Origin: an uncultured Clostridium sp.
GTDB taxonomy: Bacteria; Bacillota; Clostridia; Clostridiales; Clostridiaceae
Direction: 5' to 3'
Assembly (NCBI GenBank): GCA_934777095.1
Contig: CAKVNP010000033.1
Span: forward strand, 1-11,477
Length of the DNA: 11,477 nt
Of the stretch, positions 6,525-11,477 are shown piece after piece (position 1 is the stretch's first letter; each line of letters begins with the position of its first letter). The position numbers were made by a program, and so were the translations under genes. The notes beneath the pieces are model-generated. The model did not search any database. It was given only the letters and a program-made list of their open reading frames with translations, and was not told the DNA's origin.

Positions 6525-7577
6525 ATGAATGCATATAATAAAAAATCAAAATATAATGATAATGATTTAAAATTTGCTCCCTTAAATACTATCCGTCCAT
6601 GGAATAAAAAACCATATAAAGGTAATTATCCTTATAGCCCACCATATATTGGTGGTTATCCTTACGAGACACCATATAATCCTGGTTATCCTTATGGAGC
6701 ACCACTTACAGGATTTGCGCCAGTACCTTTAAACCCGTTAAATCCCTTTAGTCCAATTAGTCCATTAAATCCATTTAGCCCATTTAGACCAGCAGCTAAT
6801 CAAATTCCTGGCAATAATATACCTATTGCTAAATATCCAGATAAAATTCCTAATATTATAGATAATAATTATCTATCTTCTCCTAATACCAACTTTAGCA
6901 ATAATGCTTCCAATAATACTACGGGTATTAATAATAACATGGGACTTAATAATGACATGGGGTTTAACAATAACATAGGTCTTAATAATGACATGGGGTT
7001 TAACAATAACATAGGCCTTAATAATGATATGGGCTTTAACAACAACATGGGCTTTAATAATGATATGGACTTTAACAATAACATGGGTTTTAATAATAAC
7101 AACACCTTGAATAATAACACCGGTCTTAATAGTAATAATACCGGATTAAATAGTAACAATACCCCAAATAATACTAGTTTTAATAATAACAATGCTTTCA
7201 ATAATAATACCGGTTTTAATAATAATAGCGCCTTTAATAATAACAATGTTAATTTAGAGGATGAATATCCTTCAGAAGATAGTGGTGATGAACTATACTC
7301 CTATAATTCAAATACTACAATGGGTCCAGCTAATCCAAATAATCTTATAACACCTACTGAAGTATTAAGAAATATAGATTTTTCTTTAGATGATATGGAT
7401 TCGAGAAAATCATACTCAAACAAGGATATTGATGCAATTTTCAATAGTATACAAGAAAAAAATCCAAGCATATTTTCTGCATTAAAAGCTTATAGAGTTC
7501 CTTATCCTATTGCTACATTACTAATAAAGAAAGTAATACAATCTTCTTTAGATTATAAAGCTACAGGAGGTAAGTAA
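6525..7577 (+). CDS. Pro/Tyr-rich and Asn-rich repeat protein, putative spore-surface structural protein
   Basis: I do not recognise the family. The 350-residue protein has three parts. Residues 30-95 are rich in Pro, Tyr and Gly, with three spaced YPY motifs (GNYPYSPP, GGYPYETP, PGYPYGAP), then NPF/SPF repeats. Residues about 120-243 are mostly Asn, built from six-residue units such as MGFNNN and IGLNND that decay into looser FNNN/LNNN repeats. Residues 244-350 begin acidic (EDEYPSED) and end in a likely helical segment around PSIFSALKAYRVPYPIATLLIKKVI. There is no signal peptide, transmembrane segment or Cys. Low-complexity Tyr/Pro and Asn regions without export signals are common in coat and exosporium proteins. 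A sigma-E-like promoter precedes the gene, GGAGGG lies 5 nt before the ATG, and translation is coupled to the next gene. The coat role is inferred. Confidence 0.8.
   Translation: MNAYNKKSKYNDNDLKFAPLNTIRPWNKKPYKGNYPYSPPYIGGYPYETPYNPGYPYGAPLTGFAPVPLNPLNPFSPISPLNPFSPFRPAANQIPGNNIPIAKYPDKIPNIIDNNYLSSPNTNFSNNASNNTTGINNNMGLNNDMGFNNNIGLNNDMGFNNNIGLNNDMGFNNNMGFNNDMDFNNNMGFNNNNTLNNNTGLNSNNTGLNSNNTPNNTSFNNNNAFNNNTGFNNNSAFNNNNVNLEDEYPSEDSGDELYSYNSNTTMGPANPNNLITPTEVLRNIDFSLDDMDSRKSYSNKDIDAIFNSIQEKNPSIFSALKAYRVPYPIATLLIKKVIQSSLDYKATGGK
6939..7100 (+). repeat. Tandem 18-bp repeats in a 36-bp higher-order array (coding)
   Basis: Nine six-codon units encode [M/I]-G-[F/L]-N-N-[N/D], once with Asp for Gly. 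In the first part the units alternate as GLNND and GFNNN, so the true period is 36 bp. The stretch beginning CTTAATAATGACATGG at 6945 is repeated exactly at 6981 for about 34 bases, and a third copy with silent changes follows. Because most differences are silent, the array is under protein-level constraint. It should also be prone to slippage, giving length variation between strains. Confidence 0.9.
7565..7570 (+). promoter_or_regulatory. Ribosome-binding site inside the end of the upstream gene (translational coupling)
   Basis: AGGAGG overlaps the final Gly-Gly codons (GGA GGT) of the Asn-rich protein. The stop TAA (7575-7577) is followed immediately by the ATG of the DUF4397-like gene at 7578. 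Zero-gap spacing with an embedded site predicts coupled translation and roughly matched amounts of the two proteins. Confidence 0.7.
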
Positions 7578-8198
7578 ATGAATATTTTTAGAGAATCTCT
7601 TCCTGTGATTAATTCTAAAGTGAGAATTTTACATGCAGTTCCTAAAGCACCTAAAGTAGATGTCTATATTAATGGGCAAAAAATAGCTGAAGCTTTGGAA
7701 TTCAGTAAAATAACTAATTATTTTGTTATTAATCCAGGTAGTTTTGAAATGCAAATTTATAATTCTGGAACATATGATACTCCTCTTTTATCACAGAAAA
7801 TTGAAATATCACCAACAGCAAACTATACTTTCTGCATTGTCACCCTACAAGGTTCACTATATATTTTTAGATTAAAAGATGATAATGTACCTTATACTAA
7901 TCTTACAAGCTTTCTAAGATTTATTAATCTTTCAGCTAATGCTCCACTAGTAAGCTTAGCCCTGCCTAATGACGTAGTTTTATTTAATGGCGCTGAGTAT
8001 TTAGAAACTACCGGTTATTATCAATTATCTTCTGGCATATATAACTTTAAATTTTTATTCGATTCAGCTACTTCGACAGCAAAATTTATTAAAAATCTGA
8101 CTTTAGATAATGGTAACTTTTATACAATTTATATTATTGGAGTATATAATAGCAAACCTCCTCTTGGCTATTTATTTGTCGAAGACTCCAAAGATTAG
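7578..8198 (+). CDS. DUF4397-like protein with two related beta-rich halves, putative spore-surface partner
   Basis: Function is unknown. Residues 14-95 carry a typical DUF4397 pattern: KVRILHAVPKAPKVDVYING, a central NPGSFEMQIYNSG, then ANYTFCIV. Residues 112-190 repeat the theme more loosely, with FLRFINLSANAPLVSLALPND, SSGIYNFKF, then GNFYTIYIIGV. The 206-residue protein is therefore probably a tandem pair of small beta-sandwiches. Many DUF4397 proteins are exported, but this one has no signal peptide, so it should assemble in the cytoplasm where it is made, consistent with a mother-cell coat or exosporium component. It starts directly at the stop of the Asn-rich gene and shares its sigma-E-like promoter. 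No clear intrinsic terminator follows; a large inverted repeat lies 33 nt downstream. Domain call is good; role is inferred from the operon. Confidence 0.82.
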   Translation: MNIFRESLPVINSKVRILHAVPKAPKVDVYINGQKIAEALEFSKITNYFVINPGSFEMQIYNSGTYDTPLLSQKIEISPTANYTFCIVTLQGSLYIFRLKDDNVPYTNLTSFLRFINLSANAPLVSLALPNDVVLFNGAEYLETTGYYQLSSGIYNFKFLFDSATSTAKFIKNLTLDNGNFYTIYIIGVYNSKPPLGYLFVEDSKD

Positions 8199-8231
8199 TA
8201 GGGAGATATAGCTACACAAACTATGAAGTTT

Positions 8232-8346
8232 CGTTAAGAATCTTTATCCATTAAATAAGCTGTATAGCTAAAAGTTTTGAACTCGCATACGCTCAAATAA
8301 CAAAACTTTCTTAACGCTACGCAGCTTATTTAAAGTATAAGATTCT
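8232..8346. repeat. Nested imperfect inverted-repeat element between convergent genes
   Basis: Four pairs of complementary arms nest within 110 bp: AGAATCTT (8237-8244) with AAGATTCT (8339-8346), TTAAATAAGCTG (8251-8262) with CAGCTTATTTAA (8322-8333), TAGC (8265-8268) with GCTA (8316-8319), and AAAGTTTTG (8271-8279) with CAAAACTTT (8301-8309). The middle (8280-8300) forms a loop. A competing pairing also exists between CGTTAAGAA (8232-8240) and TTCTTAACG (8308-8316). No T-run follows on either strand, so it is not a standard terminator. The loop is less AT-rich than its surroundings. It resembles a dispersed palindromic or MITE-like element, or a structured RNA, in the gap between the DUF4397-like gene and the exporter permease gene. 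Confidence 0.65.
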
Positions 8347-8351
8347 AAAAC

Positions 8352-8432
8352 TCACTTTAATGTTTTTCCGTTATACATACTTTTTCTTAATATTTTAACA
8401 ATTCCTGGAGCCTTAACATTATCTCTACTCAT
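8352..8432 (-). CDS. Possible 26-residue peptide overlapping the end of the permease gene (weak)
   Basis: An ATG at 8432 overlaps the last codons of the permease gene and opens a 26-codon frame. It reads MSRDNVKAPGIVKILRKSMY, then NGKTLK and TGA. The peptide is basic (seven Lys/Arg, one Asp). The overlap suggests an operon-end peptide, but no ribosome-binding site precedes the ATG and the frame could be chance or a decayed gene end. It stops 6 nt before the inverted-repeat element. Confidence 0.2.
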   Translation of the reverse strand: MSRDNVKAPGIVKILRKSMYNGKTLK

Positions 8433-9633
8433 AGCGCAATGCATCAATAGGGTTTAGTTCAGCCGCCTTTTTGGCTGGATAAATTCCAAAGAATACGCCT
8501 ATTGATGATGAGAATAGAATAACAAATACAATATGCATAATTGTTATAGATGGTACTACTCCTATATACCATCCTATAATATATGAACCTATTAATCCTA
8601 TCGCTAAGCCGATTATTCCTCCTATTACTGAAATAATAATAGCTTCTGTCAAAAACTGCAGCAGTATGCTCTTTGTATTAGCTCCTATGGCCTTTCTGAT
8701 ACCAATTTCTTTTGTTCTTTCAGTTACAGACACAAGCATTATATTCATTACCCCTATGCCGCCTACAATAAGTGAGATGGCTGCTACACAGCTAATAAAT
8801 GATGTAAAGATATTAATTACTTTATTTATTTCTTTAACCTGCTTCATCATCTGTTCACTAATATAAATATCTTTTCCCCGATTATTATGTCGTGCTGATA
8901 AAATATTGATAGTTTCATTAGCTGCAGCTTCAATATTTTCCTTTTTATCTGATAAAACATAAACGGAATCTATTTTCATTCTACCGCATATTTTATCCAT
9001 AGCTGAAATAGGCAGCGTAATCATTGAAGGTATATATTCCTTTGAATAAGAATTCATATATGAGGCAGCCTTAGTTATTCCTATTACCTTCATCTTCTTC
9101 AGATTATTGCTTTTACCTAAATAAATATATTCGCCTACCGCATTTTGATAACCAAATAAAATTTCTGCCGTTGCATCATCTATTATACATACCATTCTAG
9201 CTGATTCCAGATCATTTTCCGTAATATATCTGCCAAATAATACTTCTGCATTTTCTATATATTTATAATCAGGTGTTGCGCCAATTAAATATGCATTCCG
9301 CTCAATTTTATCACTTTTACAAATGCCATTTTTAGTTGCAATTATAGTGGCATATTTTATGTTTTCAGCTTTATTCTTAATATAGCTTAAATCTTCTAAT
9401 GTTATATAGTCGCTATTATTTGCCCTGGTTCTATCTACATTGACCTTTACTGTAGAAATACCTATCTTTTCAAATTCACCCATTATTACTTCTTTTCCCC
9501 CTCTTCCTAAAGCAATAATAGCAATTACTGATGCTATACCTATGATAATTCCTAGCATTGTTAAAAAAGATCGTACTTTATTTGACTTTATACTTTCAAA
9601 AGACATTTTTATGTTTTCGTAAAAATATAACAT
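8425..9633 (-). CDS. MacB/FtsX-type ABC transporter permease
   Basis: This is the membrane subunit of a three-part export system. The 402 residues show the MacB arrangement: a short cytoplasmic start (NIKMSFESIKSNKVRSFLTML), a first membrane helix at about 22-43, a large extracytoplasmic domain of about 230 residues, then three C-terminal helices (about 275-300, 330-355 and 365-385). The coupling segment SVTERTKEIGIRKAIGAN between helices 2 and 3 and the ending YPAKKAAELNPIDALRYE are family hallmarks. It does not carry its own ATPase domain, unlike Gram-negative MacB; the ATPase is encoded by the next gene upstream, 8 nt away. AGGA stands 6 nt before the ATG. MacB-like systems work by moving the extracytoplasmic domain rather than by a classical pore. 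Substrates (antimicrobial peptides, toxins, lipoproteins) cannot be read from sequence. Confidence 0.92.
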   Translation of the reverse strand: MLYFYENIKMSFESIKSNKVRSFLTMLGIIIGIASVIAIIALGRGGKEVIMGEFEKIGISTVKVNVDRTRANNSDYITLEDLSYIKNKAENIKYATIIATKNGICKSDKIERNAYLIGATPDYKYIENAEVLFGRYITENDLESARMVCIIDDATAEILFGYQNAVGEYIYLGKSNNLKKMKVIGITKAASYMNSYSKEYIPSMITLPISAMDKICGRMKIDSVYVLSDKKENIEAAANETINILSARHNNRGKDIYISEQMMKQVKEINKVINIFTSFISCVAAISLIVGGIGVMNIMLVSVTERTKEIGIRKAIGANTKSILLQFLTEAIIISVIGGIIGLAIGLIGSYIIGWYIGVVPSITIMHIVFVILFSSSIGVFFGIYPAKKAAELNPIDALRYE

Positions 9634-9641
9634 AATTTTTC

Positions 9642-10313
9642 CTAGCTCTCCTCAAATATTCTGCCATCTAATACTTTTACTATTCTTTGTGCATGACTTG
9701 CAATATCCTCTTCATGGGTAACCATAATAATAGTGACTCCTTCATTGTTTAATCCCTTAAATATATCCATTACCTCCAGCGATACTTTTGAATCTAAGTT
9801 TCCTGTGGGTTCATCTGCAATTATTACTGAGGGATTATTTACTATTGCCCTGGCTATGGCAACCCTTTGTTTCTGTCCTCCAGAAATTTCATTTGGCTTA
9901 TGCTTAATCCAATTGGATAATGATAACTTTTCTAAAGCATCTAAAGCCTTTTTCCTTCTTTCCTTTTCAGATACCTTTGCATAGATCATCGGCAGTTCTA
10001 CATTTTCCAATATTGTCATTCTTGGTAACAGATTAAAATTTTGAAAAACAAACCCTAATTCCTTATTCCTGATAAATGCTAATTCTTCATCAGATAGGTT
10101 AGTTACATCTTTTTGGTTAAGAATATACTTTCCTGAATCAAACCTATCTAAACATCCTATTATATTCATCAATGTACTTTTCCCTGATCCTGAAGGTCCC
10201 ATAATAGCTACAAATTCTTTAGCATTAATATGAAGACTGATATTTTTTAATGCCTGAAAAGTAACAGTACTGCTTTTATATGTTTTAAAAACATCAGTAA
10301 GCTGAATCATCAT
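9642..10313 (-). CDS. ABC transporter ATP-binding protein of the MacB/LolD/YknY type
   Basis: This is the cytoplasmic ATPase that drives the adjacent permease. All nucleotide-binding motifs are intact in 223 residues: Walker A GPSGSGKST (39-47), Q-loop Gln91, signature ISGGQ (143-147, Ile instead of the usual Leu), Walker B IIADEP (164-169, catalytic Glu168), D-loop GNLDS (171-175) and H-loop His200. Strong similarity around KELGFVFQNFNLLPRMTILENVELP is typical of the MacB/LolD/FtsE branch. Its start overlaps the adaptor stop codon (ATGA), implying translational coupling. There are two adjacent ATGs (10313 and 10310). An AGGAGG inside the adaptor's last codons lies 2 nt from the first and 5 nt from the second, so the protein may begin at residue 2. 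Confidence 0.95.
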   Translation of the reverse strand: MMIQLTDVFKTYKSSTVTFQALKNISLHINAKEFVAIMGPSGSGKSTLMNIIGCLDRFDSGKYILNQKDVTNLSDEELAFIRNKELGFVFQNFNLLPRMTILENVELPMIYAKVSEKERRKKALDALEKLSLSNWIKHKPNEISGGQKQRVAIARAIVNNPSVIIADEPTGNLDSKVSLEVMDIFKGLNNEGVTIIMVTHEEDIASHAQRIVKVLDGRIFEES

Positions 10314-11137
10314 TTCCTCCTATATACTTTTGTTCCATCAGATAATTCCAGGGTAGGATTTAAGACAACTTCCTCCCCTTCAGATATTCCTGATAAAACT
10401 TCAATATCATCTTCAGACTCCACCCCTAGAGTTACCTCTCTTTTTTCAAGGACATTATCTTTAAATACAAAGATATACTTCTTATTTCCTTTTTCATTTA
10501 CTACTGATTCTATTGGCACACTTAAGGCATTTTCTTTAGAATCTACCAATATACTTACTTCACTGGAAAATCCAATAATGAATTTATCAGTATTGCCTAA
10601 TATCTTTATATATCCTTTAACATAGGAATCATTATCTGTAAGTGAATTGCTTTTTTCTGCAATATTATTAATTTTATATACTTCCCCATTATTTACATTA
10701 TTATATGCATCATAAACTTCGGCTTTCTGCCCTAAATTAATTTCTGCAAAATCATTTTTATTTATATCTATTATTACATCAAGAGAAGATATATCCTGCA
10801 CTTCTATACTTGAATTTGTACCCATGCTATTAATTGCTGTTACTACTCCAGCTATTTCAGATATAACATTTCCATATTGGGATTTTGCTAAAACAGATCC
10901 TTTTTCTACTGAATCGCCAACTTTTACATTTACTATTCCATTTATCACATAATACCTTTTTAGATTTTCAGAGCCTATTGTTCCAACTAAATTAATGTAC
11001 TTTCTTATTTCTTCTACTTTTGCTGTATCAGTATTAACATATATTCTTGTTCCTGCAAGTTTATTTTTTCCCCATATAATACAAAACAGCAAAACTATAA
11101 ATAATATGACAGCTGTCATTATTTTTTTACGCTTCAC
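10310..11137 (-). CDS. Compact membrane-fusion (HlyD/MacA-like) adaptor subunit
   Basis: This is the extracytoplasmic adaptor of the exporter, anchored by one N-terminal helix (ILFIVLLFCIIW, about residues 10-22) after a KRKK motif. The order after the anchor is: an adaptor beta segment; a lipoyl-like domain with VGDSVEKGSVLA and then SEIAGVVTAI; a beta-barrel segment with LDVIIDINKNDFAEINLGQKAEV; and a membrane-proximal region with SVPIESVV, VTLGVESEDDIEVLSGISEGEEVV. The two lipoyl half-motifs are separated by only a few residues, so the coiled-coil hairpin of MacA and YknX is missing, and the protein (275 aa) is about 100 residues shorter than YknX. An ATG at 11152 lies in frame but lacks a site; GGAGGT is 7 nt before the GTG at 11137, so I chose GTG. 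First gene of the operon. Confidence 0.87.
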   Translation of the reverse strand: MKRKKIMTAVILFIVLLFCIIWGKNKLAGTRIYVNTDTAKVEEIRKYINLVGTIGSENLKRYYVINGIVNVKVGDSVEKGSVLAKSQYGNVISEIAGVVTAINSMGTNSSIEVQDISSLDVIIDINKNDFAEINLGQKAEVYDAYNNVNNGEVYKINNIAEKSNSLTDNDSYVKGYIKILGNTDKFIIGFSSEVSILVDSKENALSVPIESVVNEKGNKKYIFVFKDNVLEKREVTLGVESEDDIEVLSGISEGEEVVLNPTLELSDGTKVYRRK

Positions 11138-11144
11138 AATATTT

Positions 11145-11150
11145 ACCTCC
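11145..11150 (-). promoter_or_regulatory. Ribosome-binding site that fixes a GTG start for the adaptor gene
   Basis: GGAGGT on the minus strand is 7 nt before the GTG at 11137. It lies inside the first codons of the longer reading that would begin at the ATG at 11152, which itself has no good site. The shorter protein begins right before the KRKK membrane-anchor motif, as expected. Confidence 0.65.
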
Positions 11151-11254
11151 ATATATAAATTACTCTTTCAGTATTTCCTATTTTTCAAAATTTATGAACT
11201 TTAATCATATTTTGCTTAACCCTCTCCACATATATGCACCTTCCCTCTTAACTC

Positions 11255-11284
11255 TTCACTTTTACTTCTTACTTAGTGTATAAT
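11255..11284 (+). promoter_or_regulatory. Candidate sigma-A promoter of the ABC-F gene
   Basis: A perfect -10 TATAAT (11279-11284) is preceded 18 nt upstream by TTCACT (11255-11260), four of six matches to the -35 consensus. Transcription would begin near 11291, about 26 nt before the ATG. No convincing promoter was found on the minus strand for the exporter operon in the same 179-nt divergent spacer. Confidence 0.45.
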
Positions 11285-11316
11285 TAAGATAAAACTTAAA
11301 TATTTCGGAGGTTAAA

Positions 11317-11477
11317 ATGATAGTATTAAGTTGTAAAGATATATGCAAAAGTTATGGTATTCGAGATATTTTGAAAAATATAACATTTTCCATAAATGAA
11401 GGCGACAAAGTAGGGATAATTGGCCCGAATGGTGAAGGAAAATCTACTTTATTTAAAATAATTAGTAAAGAAATTTC
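11317..11477 (+). CDS. ABC-F family ATPase, N-terminal fragment (cut by window edge)
   Basis: Only the first 53 codons are inside the window. They read as the start of a soluble ABC-F protein: MIVLSCKDICKSYG, an ILKNITFSINEGDKVGIIG strand-turn, then Walker A GPNGEGKST. The Glu in NGEGKST and the very short N-terminal lead are typical of ABC-F proteins, which have two ATPase domains and act on the ribosome (translation factors or antibiotic protection) rather than in transport. CGGAGG lies 5 nt before the ATG. It is divergent from the export operon, so it is not its ATPase. Which ABC-F subgroup this is cannot be judged from the fragment. Confidence 0.82.
   Translation, partial: MIVLSCKDICKSYGIRDILKNITFSINEGDKVGIIGPNGEGKSTLFKIISKEI

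Noticed and set aside
6939..7100. Tandem repeats as a possible CRISPR array
   Set aside because: The units are contiguous, in frame and without unique spacers, and encode a regular protein repeat.
6869..7246. Minus-strand 125-codon leucine-rich open frame opposite the Asn-rich gene
   Set aside because: AAT/AAC Asn codons read backwards as Leu/Val-type codons, so the poly-Leu frame is a mirror of the repeat array. It has no ribosome-binding site, and the plus-strand gene explains the sequence.
4586..8198. A phage-defence or toxin-antitoxin island in the unusual protein block
   Set aside because: No nuclease, toxin, methylase or recombinase motif is present, and base composition matches the rest of the window.
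8232..8346. Inverted repeat as an ordinary intrinsic terminator for the flanking genes
   Set aside because: The hairpin is too long and interrupted, and neither strand has a T-run directly after it.

Overview
The window is AT-rich DNA from a spore-forming, low-GC Firmicute. It is most likely a Clostridium: codon use is strongly A/T-biased, ribosome-binding sites are strong GGAGG types, there is a PPi-type phosphofructokinase signature, and there are candidate sporulation sigma-factor promoters. I cannot name the species.

Layout. (1) 1-3111, minus strand: a UvrD/Rep-type helicase that runs off the left edge and carries a complete DnaQ-like (DEDDh) exonuclease domain inside its 2B region. Directly upstream of it lies an MntP-family manganese exporter gene. 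(2) 3326-4516, plus strand: a phosphofructokinase whose active-site signature is of the pyrophosphate-using kind, closed by a bidirectional hairpin terminator. (3) 4586-8198: a block that looks like spore-surface biology. It holds a small Cys-rich protein with a transthyretin/carboxypeptidase-regulatory-like fold behind a good sigma-K-like promoter, a class V (cysteine desulfurase-like) PLP enzyme, and a plus-strand pair behind a sigma-E-like promoter. That pair is a Pro/Tyr-rich and Asn-rich repeat protein, translationally coupled to a duplicated DUF4397-like protein. (4) 8199-8424: a gap between convergent genes, filled by a ~115-nt nested inverted-repeat element. (5) 8425-11137, minus strand: a three-gene adaptor / ATPase / FtsX-type permease export operon of the MacAB or YknXYZ kind, with an unusually compact adaptor. 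(6) 11317 onward, plus strand: the start of an ABC-F ATPase gene.

How the genes fit together. The adaptor, ATPase and permease genes overlap or nearly touch and should form one exporter. The Asn-rich protein and DUF4397-like protein are a tightly coupled pair and probably act together, on promoter evidence late in sporulation and in the mother cell. mntP and the helicase may share a transcript. Phosphofructokinase and the ABC-F gene appear to be independent housekeeping units. The best candidates for undescribed biology are the putative spore-surface block and the helicase with an internal exonuclease. Two starts were moved inward because the ribosome-binding site points to a later codon: the class V enzyme to 6362 and the adaptor to a GTG at 11137.
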